Source: Photobacterium rosenbergii
Lineage (GTDB): Bacteria > Pseudomonadota > Gammaproteobacteria > Enterobacterales > Vibrionaceae
NCBI RefSeq assembly: GCF_003026455.1
Contig: NZ_PYMB01000001.1
Location: forward strand, 1,461,450-1,525,449
Reading direction: 5' to 3'
Length of the DNA: 64,000 bases
The notes beneath the pieces are model-generated. The model made no database searches. It saw only the letters and a program-made list of their open reading frames with translations, and was not told where the DNA came from. The translations under genes and the position numbers were made by a program. Positions 43,917 through 52,650 of the stretch are shown here, one piece after another; the first letter of the stretch is position 1, and every line of letters begins with the position of its first letter.

Positions 43917-44516
43917 CTATTCTATTTTCTCATAAGTGTTCTGCATTTCTTCCGGGGCAATACCGTAACCGCCATCGGTCAGATAGCCATCTTTATAGAC
44001 TTTCATTCCAGCGTCATTCCAATCTACATCGATAACTGCGGTTTCTCCATCGAGACTACCCAACAGGCTAAGGATATCTTCTGTGATCGGAATGGCTTTA
44101 ATGCTTTTCACTCTTTTGAATGGCATAAAGGTGTCAAACATAGGTAACTCACCGTAAGTAGACTGCCATGTTTCCTTGGGAACCAACCACTCATTGTAAA
44201 CTGCGCCAACAACAGGCAAAGGATTGCGGGCAATCACAACATCATCCGTTACCGTGTTTTGGGTTTCCAATGCCGGCTTACCATCCTCTCCCGCCACGTA
44301 GGTAGGGAATTGTTTACCCATTTCAACTTTGTGAGGAAGCCTGCCCAAGGTGACAGCTTTCTTGCGGTACTCTTGTGCATCATCAAATTTAACCATGATT
44401 TCTGGCAAAGCCTGGAACGCAACCGGCGCTGAATCTGAATCAACTTCCGTTGAAGCAAACACAGACCAAGAGGAAAGAAGCGCAAAAGTGCATGTCGCAA
44501 GAGAAAGCTTTCTCAT
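43917..44516 (-). CDS. Secreted protein of unknown function
   Basis: Taken from ATG 44516 the protein has 199 residues and a Sec signal peptide (MRKLSLATCTFALLSSWSVFA, cleavage before STEVD). A TTG start four codons upstream is possible but less likely. The mature part is acidic, with no membrane segment, and I recognise no family. It has its own terminator and seems monocistronic, so it is probably a periplasmic protein specific to this lineage. No neighbour suggests a function. Confidence 0.6.
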   Translation of the reverse strand: MRKLSLATCTFALLSSWSVFASTEVDSDSAPVAFQALPEIMVKFDDAQEYRKKAVTLGRLPHKVEMGKQFPTYVAGEDGKPALETQNTVTDDVVIARNPLPVVGAVYNEWLVPKETWQSTYGELPMFDTFMPFKRVKSIKAIPITEDILSLLGSLDGETAVIDVDWNDAGMKVYKDGYLTDGGYGIAPEEMQNTYEKIE

Positions 44517-44714
44517 TTTTAATCTCAACAGTAATCACAACGGGGATATAGTAATGCTTCAAAGGCCTATATGTCATGCGTTAACAACACAATCTTCACA
44601 AATGCCGTTAATACTGACCTCCATCAAACATAGATATACATGCCGTTGCATTATTCATCTATTCATTAGATGATAACAGCATTACCAATTCCCTATTGGC
44701 ATGTGGAGGTGGTT

Positions 44715-45272
44715 ATGGAAAATCATGCTGCTTGGCTAAAATGGCTAATGCATACAATGACACTCGCTCCTTTAGCGCACCTCACTATCGGTTTGCCAGT
44801 CTATTTTATCCTGTTCTCAGGCTCTGTCGTCTATGCTGCAGGTCTTTTATTGTTCGCTATCGCAACTATTATTCCCTTCGAGTTTATCCATTCATTGGCT
44901 CTTACCTATGCCGTTTCAGGTAAGCTATTGATTGGTTTCACCCTATATCAAGGCTGGCCGGTCCCCCTTGTTAGTCTGATCCCTGCTTTATATCTTGCCG
45001 TTCTACTGGTCCTTCGATTTAAACTGAGGGAGACCAACTTCAGGCAGTGGATAGCTTATTTAGTTGAAAATATCTGGCGCTCGATACTGCTTTCGCTTGT
45101 CGTCATGCTCATTGGGATTGCATTCGGGTTATCCGTTCACCTTTGCGCTTCTCTCTCTGGGTTGAGTGCAGCAGCATACCTGTTTTACCGCGCATGCCAT
45201 TTCTATGTACCACTATGGAGCCAATTACTGAGAAATCACCTCAATAAAGCCCCTCATCAACCCAACCCATGA
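44715..45272 (+). CDS. Integral membrane protein of unknown function
   Basis: Taken from ATG 44715 (GGAGG 5 nt upstream) the protein has 185 residues and about five hydrophobic helices (for example LTIGLPVYFILFSGSVVYAA, SILLSLVVMLIGIAFGLSV). An upstream in-frame ATG at 44670 lacks a ribosome-binding site. No known family is recognised. It precedes the DUF3429 gene by 92 bp on the same strand. Confidence 0.6.
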   Translation: MENHAAWLKWLMHTMTLAPLAHLTIGLPVYFILFSGSVVYAAGLLLFAIATIIPFEFIHSLALTYAVSGKLLIGFTLYQGWPVPLVSLIPALYLAVLLVLRFKLRETNFRQWIAYLVENIWRSILLSLVVMLIGIAFGLSVHLCASLSGLSAAAYLFYRACHFYVPLWSQLLRNHLNKAPHQPNP

Positions 45273-45364
45273 GCCTCTAAATATCGAGTTATAGCAGGTA
45301 GCAAATCATGGCGGTGCGTTTCTTACGCTATGCTTTTTAAAAGCAAATAATGAGGGAGCGCACA

Positions 45365-45814
45365 ATGAGTTCAACACCTAATCAAATCATGAACCGGCTA
45401 GCCTATTTAGGTTTAATCCCGTTTGCCCTTAGCTTGATTTGCATTTGGGCTGACAAAACCTTGTTCGGCCTCAGTGCACACAAAGTCTTTATTGCCTATA
45501 GCGCGGTGATCCTTAGCTTTCTTTCCGGCATTTTGTGGGGCAATGCAATAGACCATATGAAAACCAGCCTGAGTCGTAATGCCTTGTTGCTTAGTAATCT
45601 ATTTGCGCTGATTGCTTGGGGCGTGTTACTTCACTCGCCTGAAAGCTATGTATGGTCGGTTCTCGTTCTGCTATTTGGTTTTGTCGCCATTTGGTTTGCC
45701 GAGAAGAAAATACGGGAGGTAGAAAAAGAGAATAGCCCTGCAGACTACCAACCCATGCGTAACAAACTCACCGGGATAGTCGCCTTCTTCCACCTCGTTG
45801 CTCTTGCCAGTTAA
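45365..45814 (+). CDS. DUF3429 membrane protein
   Basis: Taken from ATG 45365 (GAGGGAG about 7 nt upstream) the protein has 149 residues and four to five hydrophobic helices. The pattern NRLAYLGLIPFALSLI, then FIAYSAVILSFLSGILWGNAI and the late FAEKKIREVEKENSPADYQPMRNKLT is typical of DUF3429, found in many marine proteobacteria. Its function is unknown. It converges with the RstB-like gene. Confidence 0.75.
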   Translation: MSSTPNQIMNRLAYLGLIPFALSLICIWADKTLFGLSAHKVFIAYSAVILSFLSGILWGNAIDHMKTSLSRNALLLSNLFALIAWGVLLHSPESYVWSVLVLLFGFVAIWFAEKKIREVEKENSPADYQPMRNKLTGIVAFFHLVALAS

Positions 45815-45825
45815 GAGGATAAAAA

Positions 45826-45847
45826 AGAGGAAGCCAAAGCTTCCTCT
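45826..45847 (-). terminator. Terminator of the rstAB-like operon
   Basis: The stem AGAGGAAGC/GCTTCCTCT has a 4-nt loop. The minus strand continues with TTTTT, so this ends the sensor-kinase transcript. Confidence 0.85.
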
Positions 45848-45865
45848 AATGTTATCAAGTTATTG

Positions 45866-47164
45866 TTATTTAACTAGGTGGCATTTCGCCTGCGGCAAGC
45901 GGATAGTGAATCTTGCACCACCGCAATCACTTTCACTGATATGAATTTCCCCTTGATGTAAAGAGACAACCTGGGCAACGATAGCCAGTCCCAAACCATG
46001 CCCTCCAGATTGCCGGTCGCGGGAAGTTCCCACCCGATAAAAGGGCTTTAAGACATTCTCCCGCTCTTCCGGCGGTATACCACAACCGTCATCATCAACC
46101 TGAATCGTCAATGCACCCTCTTGGCAGAATACTTTGACAGAAATGCAGCGTTTCGCGTATCGAAAAGCATTGCGGATAATGTTGGATACCGCTCGTTCCA
46201 AATGATGTGCGTCGACGTCGAAATAGCACTGCTCGGGACACTCCAAACTCAGAATTTGCTTAGTGTCTTTCTGGCAATGGGCAATCGTGCGTTGCAGTAC
46301 CTCGGCAACATCCTGCTGCTTGAGCTGTAGTGTCACTCCGGAGCGTTCCATCTTGGCAAAGTAAAGTAGCTCTTCAATCAGCGATTCCAACTCATCAATA
46401 TCATCATAAATACCGGCAACATAGCCTTTTTGCGCGGTATTTAATGCTGACTCTTCCAGCAAATCTAACTGACATTGCATTCGGAAAATAGGGGTTCTTA
46501 ACTCATGAGCAATAGCATTGGTTAGATGTTTGTGGCTCTGGATCAACTCAGAGATTTTATCTGCCATCTGGTTGAAACGGGCATTGAGGCGTCCGACCCT
46601 ATCACCGGCTTTCTCCGACGCACGAACCTTAAAGTCACCATCAGAGAAAGCCATGGTGGCCTCTTCTAACTTACGAAAACGCCCGGATAACAGCCTCAGC
46701 ATAATGGCACTGTACAAAGCAAAGGTGGCAAAAAAGGACGCCCACAACAGTTTGACCTCTAAATCCAGCATCTGCCAGAGATCTTCTTCAATATCCGGCT
46801 GGAGATAGTAGACCCACTGCTGATCGCCAAAAACGACCCAGTACTCGTTCTCATCATCAAACAGGGCACCACGGCGGCTCAATTCGTTGCGCTCTGATTG
46901 CGTAAATCCGATTTCATCCCAAGTGAATTGCTGAAAGGTCAGATGACTTTTCTCAGCGTAGCCAGCGAGTAGCTTATCAGCCTTTTGCTGCCCTCGCTGG
47001 GCTGCAACATCATCGAGGATCTGCATTACGCTAGATACATGGCTGATTTCCAACTCAGCTTCATAGTCAGTTGTCAGCTCTTGGGTCACATAAGAGAATG
47101 CCAAAATACAAAGGAAGAAAAGACCAGATAACCCAACGAAAAACTCGAGGTAGAGACGCTTCAT
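45866..47164 (-). CDS. rstB: Sensor histidine kinase, RstB-like
   Basis: This 432-residue inner-membrane kinase has one N-terminal helix, a ~110-residue periplasmic sensor region, a second helix around residues 138-158, and HAMP. The HisKA domain carries the phosphorylated His220 in AIAHELRTPIFRMQ. The HATPase_c domain shows NIIRNAFRYA, DDDGCGIPPEE and GGHGLGLAIV. Overall character and partner match RstB of enterobacteria and vibrios. It starts 9 bp after the response-regulator gene, with GGGAG before the ATG. The signal is not known from the sequence. Confidence 0.87.
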   Translation of the reverse strand: MKRLYLEFFVGLSGLFFLCILAFSYVTQELTTDYEAELEISHVSSVMQILDDVAAQRGQQKADKLLAGYAEKSHLTFQQFTWDEIGFTQSERNELSRRGALFDDENEYWVVFGDQQWVYYLQPDIEEDLWQMLDLEVKLLWASFFATFALYSAIMLRLLSGRFRKLEEATMAFSDGDFKVRASEKAGDRVGRLNARFNQMADKISELIQSHKHLTNAIAHELRTPIFRMQCQLDLLEESALNTAQKGYVAGIYDDIDELESLIEELLYFAKMERSGVTLQLKQQDVAEVLQRTIAHCQKDTKQILSLECPEQCYFDVDAHHLERAVSNIIRNAFRYAKRCISVKVFCQEGALTIQVDDDGCGIPPEERENVLKPFYRVGTSRDRQSGGHGLGLAIVAQVVSLHQGEIHISESDCGGARFTIRLPQAKCHLVK

Positions 47165-47173
47165 AGACTCTCC

Positions 47174-47896
47174 CTACCAGCGATCTGGCACGAACAGGTA
47201 TCCTTTTCCGCGAACTGTAATGATCTTCCTTGGTAGAGACGGATTATCGCCTAGCTTCTTGCGTAGGGTGACGATCTTATTGTCGATGGTGCGGTCCAGA
47301 CCATCATATTTTATGCCGCGGGTTTCCAGCACCAAGAACTCCCGGGTTAACACTTCATCAGGGTGACAGGCTAGCAACCACAAAAGGTTAAACTCACTAT
47401 CCGTTAGGCTCACCGCTTCCCCGTTCATCTCACAACTGCGGCTACGGTGATTCACGGTCAGCGAGCCATATCGATGCTCCATTTCATCCGATGACACCGC
47501 AGCACTCTCTTCACTTTGAGCAGAATTCAAGTTATTCAATTCACGGCGCAACAGCATTCTGATCCTCGCCAGCAACACGCGTGGCTTGATTGGCTTGTTA
47601 ACAAAATCATCACCGCCAACTTCTAGCCCTGCCACATGATCGATATCGTCATCGCTTGCCGTCAGGATCATGATTTTACTCTTCACCTTGCCACGGATCT
47701 TACGACAAATACTCAGCCCATCCATGCCTGGTAACATAAGATCCAACACCACTAAATCCGGTTGGTGGTTAATGATCACATCAGGCGCTTCCAGCCCATC
47801 GTGTACTGTGATCACTTCAAACTGCTGTTGCCGAAGGTAATTTGCTAACAGCTCACACAGCTTCTCGTCATCCTCGACCAACACAATCTTTAACAT
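47174..47896 (-). CDS. rstA: Response regulator, RstA-like (OmpR family)
   Basis: This 240-residue protein has a receiver domain with the phosphoacceptor Asp52 (VVLDLMLPGMDG), Thr79 and Lys101, and an OmpR/PhoB-type winged-helix DNA-binding domain. The end YDGLDRTIDNKIVTLRKKLGDN and IITVRGKGYLFVPDRW match RstA closely. It is the first gene of the two-gene operon. In enterobacteria RstA acts under PhoP and acid control; targets here are unknown. Confidence 0.88.
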   Translation of the reverse strand: MLKIVLVEDDEKLCELLANYLRQQQFEVITVHDGLEAPDVIINHQPDLVVLDLMLPGMDGLSICRKIRGKVKSKIMILTASDDDIDHVAGLEVGGDDFVNKPIKPRVLLARIRMLLRRELNNLNSAQSEESAAVSSDEMEHRYGSLTVNHRSRSCEMNGEAVSLTDSEFNLLWLLACHPDEVLTREFLVLETRGIKYDGLDRTIDNKIVTLRKKLGDNPSLPRKIITVRGKGYLFVPDRW

Positions 47897-48000
47897 GCAA
47901 CCAACCTACACCAAATAAAACAACGTTCAAAAAGTGAGGATACACAATTTACGCTCCTATTTCGATAGGTTATAGGATCAAAATTTAACATCCATGAAAG

Positions 48001-48537
48001 CTAAAGTTGATATTGCTTATAACCACCACGCAAGAAGAAATTAGGTTGCACACGTACAGTTTCCCCGCTTGGTGCCACAGCACTGACACGGTCCGTTACG
48101 CGTTCGTAACGGTATGAATCTGGAAATGTCCAGCCACGGCTTATTGCATTGCGTTCAAACTCAAGCTGCTTTTCTAGCATCGACTTCAGTGCGCCAGAAT
48201 ACAAATTTAAGTAGGCATTTAAGTCGCTTTCGCAGAGGGTATAAAGAAACTGCTTTCTGTTGGTTTCAAAATCTAGCTTAGCGCCACCACCTTGCCTGAA
48301 TTTACTTGGTGGAATGGAATAACCTTTTCCATTGGGAGAGACAAGCAACACGTGTTTTCCTGTGCCCGTGTACTCATAATTTTTATGGAAAGCCCAACCG
48401 CGATCAATCACGACCAACTCAAAATCTTTTTGTGCTTTTAATGCTTTCTTACCTGAACCTGCCCTTGAAGCTAGCAAGGCATTAAATTGATACTCAGGCA
48501 ATTGATATACAGTTTTACCTTCAATATATTTATTCAT
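48001..48537 (-). CDS. Hypothetical protein with an internal duplication
   Basis: Taken from ATG 48537 the protein has 178 residues with no signal or membrane segment. Two halves share one pattern: FELVVIDRGWAFHKNYEYTG then VSPNGKGYSIPPSKFRQGGG, and LEFERNAISRGWTFPDSYRY then VAPSGETVRVQPNFFLRGGY. Each half has RGW-x-F, an aromatic pair, P-x-G, and a P-x-x-F...GG end, so it is a tandem duplication of a ~55-residue unit, each following a basic helical stretch. No family is recognised. The nearby HTH gene at 48714 is on the same strand. Confidence 0.6.
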   Translation of the reverse strand: MNKYIEGKTVYQLPEYQFNALLASRAGSGKKALKAQKDFELVVIDRGWAFHKNYEYTGTGKHVLLVSPNGKGYSIPPSKFRQGGGAKLDFETNRKQFLYTLCESDLNAYLNLYSGALKSMLEKQLEFERNAISRGWTFPDSYRYERVTDRVSAVAPSGETVRVQPNFFLRGGYKQYQL

Positions 48538-48713
48538 CGTTAACTCGTTGAGCAATTTAATCACTACCGATTAAATGTCTGGTTACTTATTTTTACATTT
48601 GACCGTGAATAACGGCTGCGATTGGATAACCATAGTAGTGTATATTTTTATAGTTTATTGTTGGGTATTATGAGGTATCAATTTGAATTGACATCACTGC
48701 CTCTATATCAAAC

Positions 48714-48941
48714 TTACTTCCTTTGTTGTTCTCGCTCGACTTCCGTCATATGAACGAATTTTTGAAAAACATCTTGGTCTTGCGCAATGAGTTTCATTAC
48801 TTTCTTAATCAGGCCCATTGGGACTCGGCGGCCCAACTCCCAGCTGTATACTGTATCTTTGCTGACAGAAAGGAGTTCAGCAAACTCGACCACAGACAGT
48901 TGTAAGGTATTCCGCAAATTACGGATTTCAGTACTATCCAT
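48714..48941 (-). CDS. Small XRE-family HTH protein
   Basis: This 75-residue protein is almost only a Cro/C1-type HTH: IRNLRNTLQLSVVEFAELLSVSKDTVYSWELGRRVPMG, followed by a short helical tail. This form (antitoxin-like or phage-regulator-like) is common in mobile DNA. It lies near the left end of an AT-rich accessory region. No toxin partner can be recognised beside it. Confidence 0.7.
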   Translation of the reverse strand: MDSTEIRNLRNTLQLSVVEFAELLSVSKDTVYSWELGRRVPMGLIKKVMKLIAQDQDVFQKFVHMTEVEREQQRK

Positions 48942-49542
48942 CTTATAATTTCCAATTTTGCTATTAATGAAGACTGTACATCGTACTTAATTCGCTATGA
49001 GAGCCAAAAAACATACAAATTTTTGCAAATTATTTTCATATTCTAAAAAATCAGGAGCATATCGACTGCTCGGTATCATTTTAACTCACGAACCCCGTTA
49101 CAAGTGAAGTGATCTAAGAGGATAGCGTTTAGCCCATCCTTACAGATGAGTGTCGCAGATTGACTTTAGGTTTACTCACTTCAACTAATAATTTCGTTTC
49201 TACATAGAATATTCATGTACTCAGTAGTTTCCAGCCTATGTTTATCATCATTGCTGTAATAACTAAATACTCCCCCGATAGTGAATATCGAGACCAAAGT
49301 GGAAATCAGCAATATTTTATTAAAACTTATAGCCATAACGTATCCGGTATCGACTTACGGCCTTTTCCAGGCTGCATTTCGAAAAACAATGTGCTAGTGA
49401 TGATGTGTAATGTATTATTGTGAGGTACTGTATGATTAAAAAAACAACTATCCGACTATCTTCACAAATCAGTACACTTTCTTTTTCAATACCGATATAT
49501 TTTTGGACCGCTTAACATCAAGCCCGAAAATCGGGCTCCATC
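48942..49542. other. AT-rich stretch without a supported gene
   Basis: About 600 bp with only short, poorly supported frames; one 61-codon frame at 49238 has no ribosome-binding site and an unlikely composition. At 49520-49537 an AGCCCGA/TCGGGCT hairpin lies after the small membrane gene that ends at 49543. Confidence 0.5.
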
Positions 49543-49698
49543 TTAAGCGAAGATATGTAGCTTGATTATCCCAATTGCTAACACCACAAATAACGCTTTA
49601 AAAGCATACTTCAGCCAAGCAATATCCTTTTTAAGCAAATCTATTTCTTCCATGAGAATCTCGTTTTGCACGGCGGACTTATCTTTAACTGATCCCAT
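49543..49698 (-). CDS. Small membrane protein, 51 residues (coiled-coil plus TM)
   Basis: ATG 49698 has AGAGAAG upstream. The product is hydrophilic and helical for about 30 residues (SAVQNEILMEEIDLLKKDIA) and then has one C-terminal transmembrane helix (FKALFVVLAIGIIKLHIFA). This layout, a short heptad-like helix plus a C-terminal anchor, recalls XhlA-type phage proteins. It lies 25 bp after another tiny membrane gene on the same strand, so the two may be one unit. Function is unknown. Confidence 0.5.
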   Translation of the reverse strand: MGSVKDKSAVQNEILMEEIDLLKKDIAWLKYAFKALFVVLAIGIIKLHIFA

Positions 49699-49722
49699 AT
49701 GAACTTCTCTTACATCGGTGAA

Positions 49723-49839
49723 TTAACTGGTTAAGGGTAGGACGAGCTTATACATGATCCAGAGAACTGCATAGAGACAGAACAGAACTGGTACAAGCAC
49801 ACCTAAATCATGATTAAGAATTTTAATGAGTGTTTTCAT
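49723..49839 (-). CDS. Small membrane protein, 38 residues
   Basis: ATG 49839 opens a 38-residue frame: a basic N-terminus (MKTLIKILNHDLG) and one long hydrophobic helix (VLVPVLFCLYAVLWIMYKLVLPL). The ribosome-binding site is weak. It immediately precedes the 51-residue membrane protein on the same strand. Tiny membrane protein pairs occur in phage and toxin modules, but no family can be named. Confidence 0.4.
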   Translation of the reverse strand: MKTLIKILNHDLGVLVPVLFCLYAVLWIMYKLVLPLTS

Positions 49840-50204
49840 CTGAACAAATATAACAAAGCTGTTACCCTGCCGGAAGTATATCGCTAATTACGACACAAGC
49901 AACGTTTAAATTTCTACCAAAACACCATAGATTTTGAAAGCTGCCTATCCTTTTCAAAGCCAACAAGGTATTTCTCGCGCCACCCTGCATCCCACAAAGG
50001 CATTTACCACTAGACTCAACGTGCAACTATTCATTTATTTACATAAAAAGTCAGAACTTTTCTCACTTGTGAAAATTAAATATTACGTAACATAACTATA
50101 GTACTGTCTTTTAAGATTAATTTTACCTATTAATGTAATAGGTTGATATTATCATCTGATTGTGGATAATCACGAATCAATTCCAAAATAGCAAGTACAC
50201 CCTT
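49840..50204. other. AT-rich stretch without a supported gene
   Basis: No reading frame or strong structure stands out in these 365 bp. I looked for a HicA partner upstream of the HicB-like frame and did not find one. Confidence 0.5.
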
Positions 50205-50468
50205 TTGAAATACCCTATCGTTATTACCGTCGGCCAGAATGAATCCCCTCATGGAATTTGCTTTCCAGATTTTGCTTGGTGCTTTAGTGCTGCTGAAACC
50301 ATCCAAGACATCATTCCAAAAGCAAAGATGACATTACAGAAGCATGTGGACTGTATGAAGTCATCCGGTATGAAAATACCTCCCCCGAGCAAACTTAGTT
50401 GTCTAACCGATCAAGGCCAATATAGTAATCCATCAACCTTGTTTGCGTTAATTGAAGTGGACATATAA
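50205..50468 (+). pseudogene. Orphan HicB-like antitoxin fragment
   Basis: The frame reads LKYPIVITVGQNESPHGICF, then PDFAWCFSAAETIQDIIPKA and MKIPPPSKL, which is the partly degraded RNase-H-like fold of HicB antitoxins. The usual first Met is a TTG codon at 50205, with no clear ribosome-binding site. The C-terminal DNA-binding part is missing, because the frame stops after ALIEVDI. No HicA toxin lies upstream. This looks like a decayed, orphan antitoxin. Confidence 0.6.
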
Positions 50469-50847
50469 CGAGTCAGTCCTTCTATAGATAACGAATTGTT
50501 ACATTTAAATATCCATAGGGGCGCTATTTCTTTATTTTTTTCCATCAAAAGCGAGTAATATGCAGCGCAAAATTGCCCATAGGAAAAAATTTAGTAGCCT
50601 TAACCCTTTTCTATGGAACCATCATATGAGCAACTGGCATAGTTTACGAATCTTTGTATGGCCCTGTCGATATTAACATAACAAACTAAAAATTCAGAAC
50701 TAACCCATAACAACAATTTTTATAACTAAAATGCAATATCCGCCTCATTAAGCATGAGGTGAATTAGAGTTCGGAAACTGTTAGTAGTCAACAAGTGAAC
50801 TCCTTCATTAGACAACCTTTATATGTAGGCTTTCTTTAAGTACCATT
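50469..50847. other. AT-rich stretch without a supported gene
   Basis: These 380 bp contain no coding frame of substance. They should carry the promoter of the HTH gene at 50848. Confidence 0.5.
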
Positions 50848-51213
50848 ATGAAGAATAAACAGAATTTAGATGAGATACCTTTATTAAAAATGAGCAAACC
50901 AATACGGGAGCTCTATGCAAGAAGTCGTGGTATGGAAATAACAGGCGCACCGCCAATAGAGGTCAAAGAAGAGAGTAATAAATTCTACCGACTACTGGAT
51001 CGAAGCTTATCGACTCTGCGCAACAAACAGAAGAAAACATTATTCATGCTGGCAGATGAACTAGGTATATCTGGTCGAAAGCTGCTCGATTTGGAAAAGC
51101 ATGAATCAAAGCTTACTGTTGAGCAGTTAAATCGATATGTCCAAGCCTGTGGTGGGAAACTTAAGATCCATGTTGAACTCGAAAATGGAAAGAAGCACAA
51201 ATTCTTGTGGTGA
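50848..51213 (+). CDS. HTH protein, XRE/antitoxin-like
   Basis: This 121-residue protein has a basic N-terminal half and a C-terminal HTH: LFMLADELGISGRKLLDLEKHESKLTVEQLNRYVQACGG, followed by KLKIHVELENGKKHKF. The ending (an HTH, then Y-x-x-A-x-GG-x-L-x-I and a short strand pair) is common in HigA/XRE antitoxin-type proteins. No clear toxin gene is adjacent on either side. It stands alone in the accessory region next to a transposase relic. Confidence 0.6.
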   Translation: MKNKQNLDEIPLLKMSKPIRELYARSRGMEITGAPPIEVKEESNKFYRLLDRSLSTLRNKQKKTLFMLADELGISGRKLLDLEKHESKLTVEQLNRYVQACGGKLKIHVELENGKKHKFLW

Positions 51214-51683
51214 ATAAAGGCTCAAACTAGTCTAAGAATCTGGCTCGGTGAGATTAACCAACACTTAAATAAGATGACCTTTTCAAGATTAAGAGGGTCT
51301 GAGTATACTGACACTAACACCGCTTAGTGGCTGATGTACGGACAGACAGGCTTCTTAATCCTTCGAATAGAGACCACTTGAGTTAGGCAAGTCCTTGCCT
51401 TGCACAGCTGATAAATGTTAGCGGGAAATGATATCCTCCTTCCTCAACTTCAATAACGGACGTTATATCGCCAATCGATAAGGTCAACATTGATATTTGG
51501 CTAAGGAGCAGCTTTGTCGCGTAAATTGAATTTAAGCCGAGTGAGGCCATCACTGCCTTATAGTTAGCCAACTCTGGTTGTTTGAGACATGCCTAGACTC
51601 AATACCATATTGAAAACACGATCTGCGGCATGAAGCTTACCAACCTACCCATTATATTCTTAGAGGCTCATTGGCTCGATAAA
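51214..51683. other. Stretch without a supported gene, next to the IS relic
   Basis: The 470 bp contain only short, non-conserved frames. A minus-strand frame at 51383-51571 has a hydrophobic middle but no start signal. Part of the region may be decayed insertion-sequence DNA. Confidence 0.4.
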
Positions 51684-52059
51684 CTAACTGGTTAGCAACT
51701 GTTTGATTCCTCGGATGCGGTTTTCCCAATATGCAGCACCTCTTCTTGGAAGAGTTGATAGCTTAGCTTTTTTAGGTTTAATCGTGTGATAACATGGCAA
51801 AAATATAGTCAGCGCTAACAATCGGATTTCTATAAGCGTCAGCAATCAACTGAGGTTTATGCCTTAAGCTACATCTCTGCACCATACCACTTGACTTTCC
51901 ATTCGCTTCGCCTGACGCTGTTAGCTCAGTAGCATCAATAGCAAGATGACGAATTACACCTCTTACCAAGGTTTGGTTGAAACACCAACGATCAAATCCT
52001 CTCATAATGAAAGAGTTCAAACTGATTTGCTCAACAAAACCCTCAGGAACCTAAAGACT
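51684..52059 (-). mobile_element. Relic of an IS5-family (IS903-type) transposase
   Basis: The minus strand encodes FVEQISLNSF, then IRHLAIDATELTASGEANGK, close to the IRHLAIDATGLKVYGEGEWK of IS903-type transposases. A second block in a shifted frame reads HTIKPKKAKLSTLPRRGAAYW, the PPRKGAxYW part of the same family. The stretch between the blocks is largely missing, and the frames do not join. Terminal inverted repeats were not identified. It is therefore a truncated, frameshifted relic, not active. Confidence 0.7.
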
Positions 52060-52080
52060 TGTTGTCAATAAGCAGGATAA

Positions 52081-52109
52081 AAAAAACGGGCCACAGAATA
52101 GGCCCGTTT
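52081..52109 (-). terminator. Intrinsic terminator of dps
   Basis: The stem AAACGGGCC/GGCCCGTTT has an 8-nt loop; the minus strand continues with a long T-run. It is about 70 bp after the dps stop. Confidence 0.9.
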
Positions 52110-52176
52110 CCCAAATGGGAGAATATAGCGCTTTAGCTTAACGACAATTTTAACGACTCAAGGGAGTATGACTTCG

Positions 52177-52650
52177 TTATCGGTTGTAGGCGTTGAACAT
52201 CCACATTAGCTTTTCTTGCTCGCGGATGTAATCGCCCATAAGAGCTGCCGTACCTTCATCTTCAGCATCTCCAGAGAAGGCAAGTATTACACGCTGCATG
52301 TGTAATAAAGTATCAAAGCCACTTTGCAGGCGCTCCATACATTCTTCACCAGAACGGGCATTTAAGTGTTCTTTGATTTCGCTTACTCCAACATAAGTAG
52401 AGAAGCTATGGTTAGGTGTTCCACCGAGGGTTAGAATTCGCTCGGCAAGCTCATCTATCTTGCCTTGCAAGTCAAGGTACACTTCCTCAAACTTTTCATG
52501 CAGCTCGAAAAACTCTTTACCTTGGATGTTCCAATGGTAACCGCGGGTATTCATATAATGGATCTGGTAATTCGCTAACAGCTTGTTAAGTAAGCGTACA
52601 ACTTCGCTCGACTTACATTTATCCAAGCCAATAATATTTCTATTATTCAT
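52177..52650 (-). CDS. dps: Dps-family ferritin-like DNA-protection protein
   Basis: This 157-residue ferritin-like protein has the ferroxidase segments HWNIQGKEFFELHEKFEEVYLDLQGKIDELAERI, with the His, Asp and Glu ligands. The length is that of Dps. It forms dodecamers that store iron oxidised by H2O2 and bind DNA in stress or stationary phase. The lysine-rich N-terminal tail of E. coli Dps is short here, so DNA binding may be weaker, as in MrgA or other miniferritins. It looks like a resident gene within the accessory region. Confidence 0.92.
   Translation of the reverse strand: MNNRNIIGLDKCKSSEVVRLLNKLLANYQIHYMNTRGYHWNIQGKEFFELHEKFEEVYLDLQGKIDELAERILTLGGTPNHSFSTYVGVSEIKEHLNARSGEECMERLQSGFDTLLHMQRVILAFSGDAEDEGTAALMGDYIREQEKLMWMFNAYNR

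Noticed and set aside
49238..49423. A 61-codon plus frame
   Set aside because: No ribosome-binding site, and composition typical of random AT-rich sequence.
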